DNA of 64,000 bases from Loktanella fryxellensis (GTDB lineage Bacteria; Pseudomonadota; Alphaproteobacteria; Rhodobacterales; Rhodobacteraceae). Positions 1-8,839 of the stretch are shown one piece after another. The translations under genes and the position numbers were made by a program. Each line of letters begins with the position of its first letter. The stretch's first letter is position 1. The stretch spans positions 186,001 to 250,000 of the forward strand of contig NZ_FOCI01000001.1 of the NCBI RefSeq assembly GCF_900110065.1, written 5' to 3'. The notes under the pieces are model-generated. The model was not told where the DNA came from. It ran no database searches and worked only from the letters and a program-made list of their open reading frames with translations.

Positions 1-916
1 GCGTCGTGCAGATCGACCCGGGGCCGATCCCCACCTTCACCGCATCCGCGCCGGCGCCGATCAGGGCGCGGGTCGCCTCTCCTGTCGCCACGTTGCCCGC
101 GACGACCTGCACCTCGTTCGAGAGCGCCTTGATGCGTTCCACCGCGCGCGCCACGCCGTCGGAATGGCCGTGGGCGGTGTCGACCACGATCATGTCCACG
201 CCCGCCTCGATCAGCGCCTGAGACCGCTCGAACCCCGCGTCGCCGACGCCGGTGGCGGCACCGACCCGCAGGCGGCCCAGATGATCCTTGCAGGCGGCAG
301 GGTTCAGCACGGCCTGTTCGCTGTCCTTCAGCGTCAGCAGGCCGGTCAGCTTGCCCTTGCCGTCGGTGATCAGCAGCTTTTCGATCCGGCGGGCCTGCAT
401 CAGGCTGCGGGCCTCGTCCAGATCGGCGGGTTCCTGCATTATCGCGAGGTTGTCGGAGGTCATCATCACGCTGACGGGTGTTCTGTCGTCGGTGGCGAAC
501 CGCATATCGCGGTTCGTCACGATGCCCACGACCAGCCCCTTGTCGTTCACCACGGGAAAGCCCGTGACGCGGTAGCGGTCCATCAGCACGCGCGCGTCGG
601 CCAGCGTCTGGTCCGGCGTCAGCGTGACGGGGTTGTAGACGGTGCCGGATATGAATCGTTTCACCTGCCGGATTTCCCGCGCCTGTTCGGCGATGTCGAG
701 GTTCTTGTGCACGATGCCCATGCCGCCCGCTTGCGCCATGGCGATGGCCATGCGCCCTTCGGTCACGGTATCCATCGCGCTGGACAGCAGCGGGATGTTC
801 ATGGCGATGCTGCGCGTGACGAACGTGCGGGTGTCTGCGGTGCTGGGCAGCACGCTGGACGCTGCCGGCACCAAAAGCACGTCGTCAAAGGTCAAGGCCT
901 CGCGAATCTCGATCAC
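1..916 (-). CDS. guaB: IMP dehydrogenase (5' part; cut by window edge)
   Basis: Oxidises IMP to XMP with NAD+, the first committed step of GMP synthesis, in the cytosol. About 305 N-terminal residues are present; the usual length is near 485, so the C-terminal third lies outside the window. The N-terminus reads [13 protein letters not shown] tandem CBS region follows at about residues 95-210. The catalytic loop [10 protein letters not shown] ends exactly at the window edge, with the nucleophilic Cys near residue 303. The start is a GTG at 916, preceded by a GAAGGGAAAG-like ribosome site. It is divergent from the membrane protein gene at 1082. Confidence 0.95.
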   Translation of the reverse strand, partial: MIEIREALTFDDVLLVPAASSVLPSTADTRTFVTRSIAMNIPLLSSAMDTVTEGRMAIAMAQAGGMGIVHKNLDIAEQAREIRQVKRFISGTVYNPVTLTPDQTLADARVLMDRYRVTGFPVVNDKGLVVGIVTNRDMRFATDDRTPVSVMMTSDNLAIMQEPADLDEARSLMQARRIEKLLITDGKGKLTGLLTLKDSEQAVLNPAACKDHLGRLRVGAATGVGDAGFERSQALIEAGVDMIVVDTAHGHSDGVARAVERIKALSNEVQVVAGNVATGEATRALIGAGADAVKVGIGPGSICTT

Positions 917-1081
917 GGTCTTTCCCTTCGCTGTCTCTGTTGCGTTGCGCTATTGCATGAATGGCAGGCGGGAAAAAGGCCGAAACGCGTTGCACGTTGG
1001 GTGCGCCGGTGCAGGGCGCCTCCGCGCAGGGCACGCAGCACCGTCGCTTGCGCGCAAGCGGCGATGCACGCAAAAGGCGGC

Positions 1082-1804
1082 ATGTCAGATGACCGCCCCT
1101 CCCTGCCACCAGCGGGTCCACCAGTGCCGACAGCATCAATGCCCCGGTCGCGGATCCGGGTCTGGGCGATGCTGGCGCTGCGGTTGCTGATCCTCGCGGC
1201 GCTGGTGGCCGGAGGACTGGCGCTGGTCGGATGGATGCAGGGCCACGTCGCCGATCTGGAGGCGGCGGCCCAGCGGCGCACACTGACCAGCCTCGTGATC
1301 GTGGCCATGGTGGCCTATGCCCTGATCATCGCGATCCCCTTCATTCCGGGAATCGAGATCGCGGTGGCGCTGATGGTGATGGCAGGGCCGGTGGTCGCCC
1401 CCTTCGTGTGGATCGCCACGGTGCTGGGCCTGATGCTGGCCTATCTGGCGGGACGGTGGATCGCACTTGGCTGGCTGGCGGGTCTGCTGACGGACCTGCG
1501 GCTGCACCGGGCGGCAGGTCTGGTCTGCGGCATCGCGCAAGAGGCGCCGGAGGCGCGCCTGGCCGCCCTGGCCCGCCGTCTGCCGCGCGGGTTGGCGCCG
1601 CTCGCCACGCGCTACCGCTATGGTCTGATCGCGCTGCTGCTGAACGTGCCCGGCAACATCGCGCTCGGCGGCGGCGGCGGCATCCTGCTGGGGGCCGGTG
1701 TCAGCCGTCTGTTCACGCCGGGCCGGACGCTGCTGACGATCGCCCTTGCGACGGCACCGGTGCCGCTGGCGGTGTGGCTTTGGGGCGCGGGTCTGCTGAC
1801 ATGA
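1082..1804 (+). CDS. TVP38/TMEM64-like (DedA-type) membrane protein
   Basis: A 240-residue integral membrane protein of unknown substrate. It has a basic N-terminal segment (RSRIRVW), then a hydrophobic segment at about 28-45. A second hydrophobic block contains IAIPFIPGIEIAVAL, which resembles the conserved pore-helix region of SNARE-associated/TVP38 proteins. Later comes NVPGNIALGGGGGILLGAG and a final C-terminal membrane segment. The reading frame is open far upstream, but that part is antisense to guaB, so I chose the ATG at 1082; ATG 1139 is an alternative start just before the basic segment. The family assignment is from motif resemblance only. Confidence 0.7.
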   Translation: MSDDRPSLPPAGPPVPTASMPRSRIRVWAMLALRLLILAALVAGGLALVGWMQGHVADLEAAAQRRTLTSLVIVAMVAYALIIAIPFIPGIEIAVALMVMAGPVVAPFVWIATVLGLMLAYLAGRWIALGWLAGLLTDLRLHRAAGLVCGIAQEAPEARLAALARRLPRGLAPLATRYRYGLIALLLNVPGNIALGGGGGILLGAGVSRLFTPGRTLLTIALATAPVPLAVWLWGAGLLT

Positions 1805-1807
1805 CCG

Positions 1808-1825
1808 GACCGGGCTGCCCCGGTC
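1808..1825 (+). terminator. Hairpin after the TVP38-like gene
   Basis: A 7-bp perfect stem (GACCGGG/CCCGGTC) with a 4-base loop lies four bases after the stop codon. It has no clear T-run, so it is a possible weak terminator. Confidence 0.35.
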
Positions 1826-2012
1826 GCTTCAGGCCGCGCTATTGAATGACCAGCATCGGGCGCGATTTCGCGCTCGACGGCGATGAAATCCATGGCCGCC
1901 AAGGTCCTGGCTATGCACGACATTTCACGAAAAACTGATGCAGATGCAGGCCTTGGCCACTGTTTAGGGGCCACGGCGACGAGTGATCCCGTCATGGATC
2001 AGGGGTTGTCCC

Positions 2013-2608
2013 ATGTCTCGCATCACGCGCGTCCTGCAGCGCGGTCTCATCGCCGTCACGCTTGCCCTGTCGTCCCACGTCGCCACCACAGCGGCGGCGC
2101 AGCCGCAGTCACAGATCGTCGGAAACGATCGTGGTGGGGTTGTGGCGATGCGCGCGCGGTCAACGACCTGCGTATGATCGGTCATACGGTCGAGATCAGG
2201 GGCAAGATCTGCTATTCGACCTGCATTCTGTATCCGGGCACACCAAACGTGTGCATCAGCCCTACGGCGACCCTCGGGTTTCACGGCCCCGGCCGCAGTG
2301 GCCAGCCGCTGTCCGCCGCCCAGTTCGAGGCGTGGTCCAAGGTCATGGCGGGCGGCTGTTCGCCCGCCCTGCAACAGCGGTTCGTGTCGGGACGCTCTGT
2401 CATCGACGACATCTACAGCATGTCCGGTAGCCAGCCTGCCGCATTCGGCTATCGGACGTGCCAGATCAGTTGGAGGTGCTGTTGGCCGCGCCGCCGCCGG
2501 CCGCCACGGCCGCCACGGCCGCAACCGCGGCAATCGCAACCGCCGGCCCGAGACCGCCGATCAACGGCACTACTGCAGTTGCAGCCGTCGTCAGACAGGT
2601 CCCGGTGA
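2013..2608 (+). pseudogene. Secreted hypothetical protein, frameshifted
   Basis: ATG 2013 follows an AGGGG ribosome site and opens a typical signal peptide: MSRITR, a hydrophobic stretch, then TTAAAQ. The frame stays open to 2177. The conserved part of the protein continues in the frame one base back, from about 2155. It includes NDLRMIGHTVEIRGKICYS and, further on, VCISPTATLGFHGP. This layout (GG..., then V-x-I-x-G-x-C-x-S-x-C, then a C-x-S-P and LGFHG motif) is one I associate with small secreted or ClpP-fold-like alphaproteobacterial hypotheticals. One missing base in the tract CGCGCGCGG (2151-2159) would join the frames. The 3' end is uncertain; the shifted frame runs to 2608 in low-complexity Arg/Pro codons. 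It may be a true pseudogene or a sequencing error. Confidence 0.5.
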
Positions 2609-2696
2609 TCTGGGCGTCGGCCGTCAACACGGCCGTCGCGACGCCGAATTCGCACATGCCCGGGGCTTTTGCAGCCGCCGCGGCCGCTTCGTCCAT
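2466..2696 (-). CDS. Small Ala-rich hypothetical protein (doubtful)
   Basis: A 76-residue open frame on the reverse strand. Its C-terminal half is hydrophobic and Ala/Val-rich (from PLIGGLGPAVAI onward), followed by a polar tail ending in GGGAANSTSN. The frame is closed just upstream by a TAG, so no signal peptide can be added. ATG 2696 or ATG 2654 could start it. Small roseobacter proteins with a single hydrophobic segment and a Gly/Asn/Thr tail exist, which is the only support. The opposite strand is also open here because the codons are GCN repeats, so this could be spurious. Confidence 0.3.
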   Translation of the reverse strand: MDEAAAAAAKAPGMCEFGVATAVLTADAQITGTCLTTAATAVVPLIGGLGPAVAIAAVAAVAAVAAGGGAANSTSN

Positions 2697-3005
2697 GAGC
2701 AGCGGGATTTCGGTGTCGCTGTCCTATGCCCCAGGGGCGGATGGCATCGCGGCGCAAGAAGCCGCAGCAATCAATGTCTCTATCTGATCGCCGGTCCTCG
2801 TTTCGATATCGTGCCTTGCCCGAAGCTTTGTGTCAGGACGACCCTCGTTGGGCCGGTCGGCCAGCCGCCTGCGCATCCATATGGCGTGGTGCCGCCATGC
2901 GATCCGACAGCCTGTCGTCCGGACACTTCGGCCACGTCACGCACGGATCGCAAGCGGCATTGGCGATGCGCAGCCGGGCGATATGCGCCCGGCCGCGCCC
3001 GATGT
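2697..3005. other. Gene-free stretch downstream of nrdJ
   Basis: About 309 bases with no coding region I can support on either strand. The only structure seen is the hairpin at 2973-2993. Confidence 0.5.
2973..2993 (-). terminator. nrdJ: Hairpin 12 bases after nrdJ stop
   Basis: A perfect 8-bp stem (GCCGGGCG/CGCCCGGC) with loop ATATG lies just past the nrdJ stop codon. There is no T-run, so it may be a transcript-stabilising or weak termination hairpin. Confidence 0.4.
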
Positions 3006-6000
3006 TCAGCTACAGCCGCTGGTGCCGCCGCAGGTGTTGCACTTCATGCAAGTGCCGTTGCGCACGAGCGTGTAGTTCTGGCACTCGCCGCACGGATCGC
3101 CCTCGTACCCCTGCATCCGCGCCTTGTCGCGCAGCGTCAGGGTGCCTGTCGCGGCCATGGTGCCGGACGACAGCGCCGTGGCGACCCCCGCCTGCGGCTG
3201 GGCGGCGAACGCCTCCATCGTCGCGGTCATGGCGGCCATGCCACCCTGCAGCACGACCAGATCCTGTGGCATCCGCTTGCGCAGATACCCGGTGCTGCTG
3301 ATCTGGCGCAGCACCTCCAGCGACCGGCTGGCGGCGGCCTCGGTGGGCGTGGCGACGTTGGACACCCCTTCCTCCACACCGCGCCCGATGTCGTCGAAGG
3401 CCGCCCCTTCGGGCTTCACATGCGCGAGGTCGGTGCGGTCGAGATAGCTCACTGCCAGTTCGCGGAAGATGTAGTCGAGGATCGAGGTCGCGTTCTTGAT
3501 GCTGTCGTTGCCCTGCACGCCGCCCGCAGGCTCGAACTTGGTGAAGGTGAAGGCGTCCACGAACTCCTCCAGCGGCACGCCGTATTGCAGGCCCACGCTG
3601 ACGGCGATGGCGAAGTTGTTCATCATGGCACGGAAGCCCGCACCTTCCTTGTGCATGTCGATGAAGATCTCGCCCAGCTTGCCGTTCTGGTATTCGCCGG
3701 TCCGCAGATAGACCTTGTGACCGCCGACGATGGCCTTTTGCGTGTAACCCTTGCGCCGCTCGGGCAGCTTGTCGCGCTGGCTTTTGGCGATTTCCTTGAT
3801 GATGATGCGCTCGACGATCTTCTCGGCCAGCACGGCGGCCTTCTCGTGGTTCGACCCGGTCGACAGGATCTCGGCCGCTTCCTCGTCATCCTCGACCAAT
3901 GCGCTGGCCAGCGGCTGCGACAGCTTTGATCCGTCGCGGTAGAGGGCGTTGGCCTTGATCCCCAGCGACCACGACAGCTCGTAGGCCTTCTGGCAATCCT
4001 CGATGGTCGCGTCGTTGGGCATGTTGATCGTCTTGCTGATCGCGCCGGAGATGAAGGATTGCGCCGCCGCCATCATGTGGATGTGGCTGTCCACCGACAG
4101 ATACCGCTTGCCGGTCTTGCCGCAGGGATTGGCGCAGTCGAACACGCTGTAATGCTCCACCTTGAGGAACGGCGCGCCTTCCAGCGTCATGGTTCCGCAG
4201 ACATGGGCGTTGGCCGCGTCGATGTCGGCGCGTGAATACCCCAGATGCCGCAGCAGGTCGAACGTCGGATCGGCCAGCTTCTCGGCGGGGATGCCCAGCG
4301 TCTTGCGGCAGAAATCCTCGCCCAGCGTCCACTGGTTGAACACGAAGCGGATGTCGAACGCAGCCTTCAGCGCGCCTTCGATCTTGTCCAGCTCGGCGGG
4401 GCCGAAGCCGTGGCCGATCAGCGACGACGTATTGATGGCAGGCGCCTGACCGAGGCTCGCGTGACCCACCGCATAGGCGATGATCTCGCTGATCTGGGCA
4501 GAGCCGTAGCCCAGTTTCTCCAGCGCCGCAGGCACCGACTGGTTGATGATCTTGAAGTAACCGCCACCGGCCAGCTTCTTGAATTTCACCAGCGCGAAGT
4601 CGGGCTCGATCCCGGTGGTGTCGCAATCCATCACCAGACCGATGGTGCCGGTGGGTGCGATCACGCTGACCTGCGCGTTGCGATAGCCGTGCTGTTCGCC
4701 AAGGCGCAGCGCCTCGTCCCAGGCCCCCGTCGCCAGCCCGATCAGGCGCTGGTCCGGGCAGCCGGCATGGTCCAGCGGCACCGGCTTGATGTCCAGCGCC
4801 TCATAGCCGCGGCTGTGCCCCAGCGCCGCCGTGCGGTGGTTGCGGATCACGCGCAGCATGTGCTGTGCGTTACGCGCGTATCCGGGGAATGCGCCCAGCT
4901 CGCCCGCCATCTCGGCACTGGTGGCATAGGCGACGCCGGACAGGATCGCGGTCAGCGCCGCCCCCATGCTGCGCCCCTCGCGGCTGTCATAGCCGAGGCC
5001 CATGTTCATCAGCAGACCGCCGATATTGGCATAGCCCAGCCCCAGCGTGCGGAAGTCGTAGGACCGCTGCGCGATCTCCTTGGACGGGAACTGCGCCATG
5101 GTCACGCTGATCTCCAGCGTCACGGTCCACAGGCGGCAGGCGTGGATGTAATCCTCGGCCTGGAACGCGCCGTCTTTGTAGAACGTCAGCAGGTTCAGGG
5201 ATGCGAGGTTGCAGGCGGTGTCGTCAAGGAACATGTATTCCGAACACGGGTTGCTGCCGCGGATCGCGCCATCCTCGGGGCAGGTGTGCCAGGCGTTGAC
5301 CGTGTCGTGATACTGAATGCCCGGATCGGCGCAGGCCCATGCCGCGTGGCCCACCTGATCCCACAGGTCGCGCGCCTTGATGATGCGCGCGACCTCGCCG
5401 TTGCGGCGGTTGATCAGCTTCCAGTCCGCATCCGCCTCGACCGCCTTCAGGAAGGCGTCGGTCACGCGGATCGAGTTGTTGGAGTTCTGGCCGGAGACGG
5501 AGGAATAGGCCTCCGAATCCCAGTCGGTGTCGTAGGTCGGGAACTCGATGCCCGTGTGGCCCTGCTTGGCGTAATCCAGCACGCGCTTGATGTAGGTTTC
5601 GGGGATAGCGGACTTCTTGGCGTCCTTGATCGCGGCGGCCAGACCGGTGTTCGCCTTGGGGTCGTAGGCTGCATCCTGCGCCCCGTCCCACGCCTTGATC
5701 GCCGCAAAGATGGCGTTCAGATACCGCTCGTGCATCTTGGAGCCTGCCACGATGCTCGCGACCTTCTGCTCCTCGATCACCTTCCAGTTGATGAACTGCT
5801 CGATGTCCGGGTGGTCCGCGTCCACGATCACCATCTTGGCCGCGCGCCGCGTGGTGCCGCCCGACTTGATCGCGCCCGCCGCGCGGTCACCGATCTTGAG
5901 GAACCCCATCAGGCCGCTGGACTTGCCGCCGCCGGACAGCTTCTCGCCCTCGCCGCGCAGGCTGGAGAAGTTGGTGCCGGTGCCGGAGCCATACTTGAAC

Positions 6001-6647
6001 AGGCGCGCCTCGCGGACCCACAGGTCCATGATGCCGCCCTCGTTCACCAGATCGTCCTGCACGGACTGGATGAAGCAGGCATGCGGCTGCGGATGCTCGT
6101 AGCTGCTGGTGGACTTAGTCAGCGCGCCGGTCTTAAAGTCGACGTAGTAGTGGCCCTGCGCCGGGCCGTCGATGCCGTAGGCCCAGTGCAGGCCGGTGTT
6201 GAACCACTGCGGGCTGTTGGGTGCCGCACGCTGCGTCGCCAGCATGTAGCGCATCTCGTCGAAATAGGCGCGGGCGTCGGCCTCGGTCGTGAAATAGCCG
6301 CCCTTCCAACCCCAATAGGTCCATGCCCCCGCCAGACGGTCGAACACCTGCCGCGCGCTGGTCTCGCCGCCGAAAGTCGCCCCATCGGCCGGCTCCGACC
6401 GCCACAGAAAGGACGGCACGCCCTTTTCCTTGATGCGCGTCACGGCGGACGGAACACCGGCCTTGCGGAAGTATTTCTGCGCGATCACGTCGGACGCGAC
6501 CTGAGACCACGCGGCGGGAATCTCGCAATTCTCGAGCTTGAAGACCACGGTGCCGTCCGGGTTGCGGATCTCCGAGGTGGCGCTGCGAAAGGCCACGTCG
6601 GCATAGGCATCGGCGCCTGCGGTCGTGAACGTGCGGTCGATCTTCAT
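3006..6647 (-). CDS. nrdJ: Vitamin B12-dependent (class II) ribonucleotide reductase
   Basis: Reduces ribonucleotides to deoxyribonucleotides using adenosylcobalamin, and works with or without oxygen. At 1213 residues it has the length of the NrdJ branch. The radical-site motif NPCSEYMF is present, with Asn466, Cys468 and Glu470 by my count. A C-terminal Cys-rich tail (CGECQNY, then CMKCNTCGG) is typical for this branch. The frame is open further upstream, but ATG 6647 has a GAGGGGACC ribosome site and begins the conserved MKIDRTF sequence. It is monocistronic, with a long upstream region carrying candidate NrdR and DnaA sites. Confidence 0.97.
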   Translation of the reverse strand: MKIDRTFTTAGADAYADVAFRSATSEIRNPDGTVVFKLENCEIPAAWSQVASDVIAQKYFRKAGVPSAVTRIKEKGVPSFLWRSEPADGATFGGETSARQVFDRLAGAWTYWGWKGGYFTTEADARAYFDEMRYMLATQRAAPNSPQWFNTGLHWAYGIDGPAQGHYYVDFKTGALTKSTSSYEHPQPHACFIQSVQDDLVNEGGIMDLWVREARLFKYGSGTGTNFSSLRGEGEKLSGGGKSSGLMGFLKIGDRAAGAIKSGGTTRRAAKMVIVDADHPDIEQFINWKVIEEQKVASIVAGSKMHERYLNAIFAAIKAWDGAQDAAYDPKANTGLAAAIKDAKKSAIPETYIKRVLDYAKQGHTGIEFPTYDTDWDSEAYSSVSGQNSNNSIRVTDAFLKAVEADADWKLINRRNGEVARIIKARDLWDQVGHAAWACADPGIQYHDTVNAWHTCPEDGAIRGSNPCSEYMFLDDTACNLASLNLLTFYKDGAFQAEDYIHACRLWTVTLEISVTMAQFPSKEIAQRSYDFRTLGLGYANIGGLLMNMGLGYDSREGRSMGAALTAILSGVAYATSAEMAGELGAFPGYARNAQHMLRVIRNHRTAALGHSRGYEALDIKPVPLDHAGCPDQRLIGLATGAWDEALRLGEQHGYRNAQVSVIAPTGTIGLVMDCDTTGIEPDFALVKFKKLAGGGYFKIINQSVPAALEKLGYGSAQISEIIAYAVGHASLGQAPAINTSSLIGHGFGPAELDKIEGALKAAFDIRFVFNQWTLGEDFCRKTLGIPAEKLADPTFDLLRHLGYSRADIDAANAHVCGTMTLEGAPFLKVEHYSVFDCANPCGKTGKRYLSVDSHIHMMAAAQSFISGAISKTINMPNDATIEDCQKAYELSWSLGIKANALYRDGSKLSQPLASALVEDDEEAAEILSTGSNHEKAAVLAEKIVERIIIKEIAKSQRDKLPERRKGYTQKAIVGGHKVYLRTGEYQNGKLGEIFIDMHKEGAGFRAMMNNFAIAVSVGLQYGVPLEEFVDAFTFTKFEPAGGVQGNDSIKNATSILDYIFRELAVSYLDRTDLAHVKPEGAAFDDIGRGVEEGVSNVATPTEAAASRSLEVLRQISSTGYLRKRMPQDLVVLQGGMAAMTATMEAFAAQPQAGVATALSSGTMAATGTLTLRDKARMQGYEGDPCGECQNYTLVRNGTCMKCNTCGGTSGCS

Positions 6648-6797
6648 GGTCGGTCCCCTCTGGCCGCCGCGCGGGGCGGCGTGTTCTTGGTTTTTTGTCC
6701 TGCACCGGCAGGGCGGAATGCACGGGGTCTGCGACACGGATCGGCCAGATGCGCCGCATGGCGCTTCTTCGATTTGCCCATCACTGAACTGCCTGCG

Positions 6798-6813
6798 CCA
6801 CCATATTTAGTGG
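6798..6813. promoter_or_regulatory. NrdR-box-like site, nrdJ-proximal
   Basis: CCACCATATTTAGTGG matches 12 of 16 positions of the known NrdR consensus acaCwAtATaTwGtgt. It lies about 150 bases upstream of the nrdJ start. NrdR is the usual repressor of ribonucleotide reductase genes; the regulator gene itself is not in this window. Confidence 0.5.
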
Positions 6814-6828
6814 CATTACCCTCAACGT

Positions 6829-6844
6829 CCACTACCTGACGTAG
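6829..6844. promoter_or_regulatory. Second, weaker NrdR-box-like site
   Basis: CCACTACCTGACGTAG matches only 9 of 16 consensus positions. It is offset exactly 31 bases from the first box, the three-helical-turn spacing known for NrdR box pairs. Confidence 0.35.
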
Positions 6845-6937
6845 ATCCACCAAGGGGGTCAAGGATTCGCTGCGATCTTCATGGGAAATTTAGAACTGAT
6901 GTGGGACGGTCACAGGACGATCCGCGCACGTCCCGAT

Positions 6938-7050
6938 CCGTCCACAGATCTGTCCACAGGCCCACTCACAGACGGGTGCGCAAAAGTGTCGTGGGACTGC
7001 GGGTTTGACCGCTACTGGTGATGCTGTGGATGAAGAGGGGTGTGGATGGA
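6938..7050. promoter_or_regulatory. Cluster of four DnaA-box-like cores
   Basis: TCCACA occurs at 6941-6946 and 6953-6958, and the inverse TGTGGA at 7025-7030 and 7041-7046. In 9-mer context the matches to TTATNCACA are 6, 7, 8 (TCATCCACA) and 7 of 9. No replication-origin genes lie nearby, so control of nrdJ is a more natural reading than an origin. Confidence 0.35.
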
Positions 7051-7124
7051 TCGAGGATCGGGGTGACAGGCGCTGCGTTAACCCTTCTGCACAGGAAACG
7101 TGCAGACCCGCCACGTGGCAGCCT

Positions 7125-8030
7125 TCAGCCCGGATGTGGTCCCGGACCAGAGAGAATCGGTTGAGTGCGTGCTGCGTCCTGCAGCCACGTCGCCAGCCCC
7201 GTCATGCCGCGCGGGTGCCAGCCGAGGGCGGCCAGCCGTTCGCATGTCATCACGCTGACAGCACCCGAATCGGCGCGGGGCGGCAACACGCCCACCTGCC
7301 CCGACACGTCAGCCCACAGCGTCAGCAGATCGTGGTGATCCAGCAGGATGTCGCTGACGTTGAAGCTGTGAGGGGCCAGCGCCGCCGCATCGGCCCGCAA
7401 TAGCAGCGCCACGGCGGCGGCAAGGTCATCGCCATGCACCTCGGTCGCCACGCGGGACGGCGCGGTGGTTCCTGCGGCAAAGGCACCGAACAGGTCCGCC
7501 CATTTGTGCGGCTGACCGGGGTCGGTCACGCCATAGACGCCCGTCGCCCGCAGGCTGGCGGTGGCAAGGCCCGGTCGCGTCAGCGCCGCAAGCCCCGCCT
7601 CGACCTCTGCCTTGACCAGACCATAGAGGCTGTGGGGTCGCGGCGTCAGCCCGTCGGACAAGGGCGTGCCCGCAGGCCAGCCATCATGCACCGCCCGCGA
7701 CGACAAGAAGATGATGCGGCCCACGCCGCTGTCCGCCGCGTGGTGGAACAGGCGCAGCGATCCGTCGACGTTCGCACGGCGGAACCCGTCAGGGTCGTCG
7801 CCTTCGCCGCCGCGATAGCGACCGGGCACGTGGGAAAACGCACAATGCACCAGCGCATCCAGCCCGGTCAGGTCAGGCAACGGACCGTCCAGATCATAAG
7901 GCCGGTGCGCCACGCCCGGCAGCGGCGACGCCTTGCGCCCAAGCGCCGTGACCGCCATGCCCTGTCCCGCCAGATGGGCCGCGATGGCGTGCCCCACCAT
8001 GCCTGTGGCCCCGGTGACCGCAACTTTCAT
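7125..8030 (-). CDS. sqdC: Sulfolipid biosynthesis protein SqdC (NAD-dependent epimerase/reductase-like)
   Basis: A 301-residue short-chain dehydrogenase-fold protein. The Rossmann motif VTGATGMVG is at residues 4-12, and a later YGLVK pair fits the YxxxK active site. It is third in an operon after sqdB and sqdD and overlaps sqdD by four bases (ATGA). In Rhodobacter sphaeroides the same-position gene sqdC is needed for normal sulfoquinovosyl diacylglycerol formation. Gene order is the main reason for the name; the fold alone would only say NAD-dependent epimerase/dehydratase. Internal Met codons do not fit the Rossmann start, so ATG 8030 is chosen. Confidence 0.8.
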   Translation of the reverse strand: MKVAVTGATGMVGHAIAAHLAGQGMAVTALGRKASPLPGVAHRPYDLDGPLPDLTGLDALVHCAFSHVPGRYRGGEGDDPDGFRRANVDGSLRLFHHAADSGVGRIIFLSSRAVHDGWPAGTPLSDGLTPRPHSLYGLVKAEVEAGLAALTRPGLATASLRATGVYGVTDPGQPHKWADLFGAFAAGTTAPSRVATEVHGDDLAAAVALLLRADAAALAPHSFNVSDILLDHHDLLTLWADVSGQVGVLPPRADSGAVSVMTCERLAALGWHPRGMTGLATWLQDAARTQPILSGPGPHPG

Positions 8031-8839
8031 CGTGGCGGAACAGGTCCGGGCAGGTCCGCCACCACCGGCACCGGCCAGTCGCCCGCATAGGCCTGCCACA
8101 GCGCGATCAGCGGCGCGAGGGCGTCCGCCTTCGCATGATCCATCTGCCACGGCTTCTCATACTGGTAATGCAGGATGTTGATGTCCGGCCAGTGCCACAG
8201 GGCGGGCATGGCGAACCACACGTATTGCAGCATGTTGAACGTCACCGGCAGGCCGTGCCAGTCGGGAAAGAAGTCCTGCAGAAAGCTCTGATCCGTGCGC
8301 GGCCAGAACGCGCCGGGCTGATCCAGCCGCGCCATCATTGCGGCAAAGGTCGCCGCATCGGGCCGCGCCGTGAACACGCCGGAGTTCATGCGCCGGAAAT
8401 CCGCCAGCCCTTCGTAGACGTTGGGAGCTGCACAAAACTCCGGATAGTCGAAGAGCCTGTCGCAATTCCGCAGCACCAGCGTATCGGCATCGAGGAACAC
8501 GACACAGTCGTAGTCCAGCTGCCACAGCCGCAACTTGGCGAAGTTATCCAAAGGCGTGTGAAAGCTGGGCTTGTTGCCCTTGGTGAACGGCACGCGCCCG
8601 TGCAGCGTGGCGCGGTCGTGGGCGGTGTTGAACGCGTCGGACGTGTCCAGCAGATCGACCGCCACCAGCCGCGCACCACGCGCGGCCAGCGGGGCCAGAT
8701 CCCCTGCCCTCACCCCGCCGGTGTGCATCACCACCAGATCGGCGGTGGTGCCTGACAGCGTCAGCGACCGGACCAGCGCCGCCGCCCCGCGGGCGAAATC
8801 GGCGTTGGTCACGAGCGTGACATAGGCACGCCGTGTCAT
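8027..8839 (-). CDS. sqdD: Sulfolipid glycosyltransferase SqdD (glycogenin-like GT8)
   Basis: A 270-residue nucleotide-sugar glycosyltransferase. In the sulfolipid pathway it is thought to transfer sulfoquinovose from UDP-sulfoquinovose. The GT8-type metal-binding motif D-A-D is in VVFLDADTLVL, preceded by the conserved K-L-R-L-W region. Further on are MNSGVF and a LHYQYEKPW tail typical of glycogenin-like enzymes. It sits between sqdB, overlapping by one base at 8839, and sqdC, overlapping by four. That is the sqdB-D-C order known from Rhodobacter sphaeroides. Confidence 0.85.
   Translation of the reverse strand: MTRRAYVTLVTNADFARGAAALVRSLTLSGTTADLVVMHTGGVRAGDLAPLAARGARLVAVDLLDTSDAFNTAHDRATLHGRVPFTKGNKPSFHTPLDNFAKLRLWQLDYDCVVFLDADTLVLRNCDRLFDYPEFCAAPNVYEGLADFRRMNSGVFTARPDAATFAAMMARLDQPGAFWPRTDQSFLQDFFPDWHGLPVTFNMLQYVWFAMPALWHWPDINILHYQYEKPWQMDHAKADALAPLIALWQAYAGDWPVPVVADLPGPVPPR

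Larger units (their letters stand above)
6648..7124. other. Long nrdJ upstream region
   Basis: A 477-base gene-free region between nrdJ and sqdC. The end nearest nrdJ carries the two NrdR-box-like sequences listed separately. The distal end (about 6938-7050) carries four TCCACA/TGTGGA cores resembling DnaA boxes. I see no cobalamin-riboswitch box and no credible coding frame. Confidence 0.6.

Noticed and set aside
164..1804. A 546-residue forward frame joining the guaB region to the TVP38-like gene
   Set aside because: The first 300 residues are the reverse complement of guaB and have no hydrophobic or domain features; only the part from 1082 is supported.
2458..2787. Forward Ala-rich 109-residue protein
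   Set aside because: It is the shadow of GCN repeats and has no signal or domain; both strands are open here.
4245..6839. 864-residue forward frame
   Set aside because: It is entirely antisense to nrdJ and shows only high-GC shadow composition.
6648..6900. Adenosylcobalamin riboswitch upstream of nrdJ
   Set aside because: No B12-box-like sequence (GCCACTG or AGYCAGGAGACC) was found in this region on the nrdJ strand.
6938..7050. Chromosomal replication origin
   Set aside because: DnaA-box-like cores are few and weak, no AT-rich unwinding region is present, and no origin-linked genes lie near.
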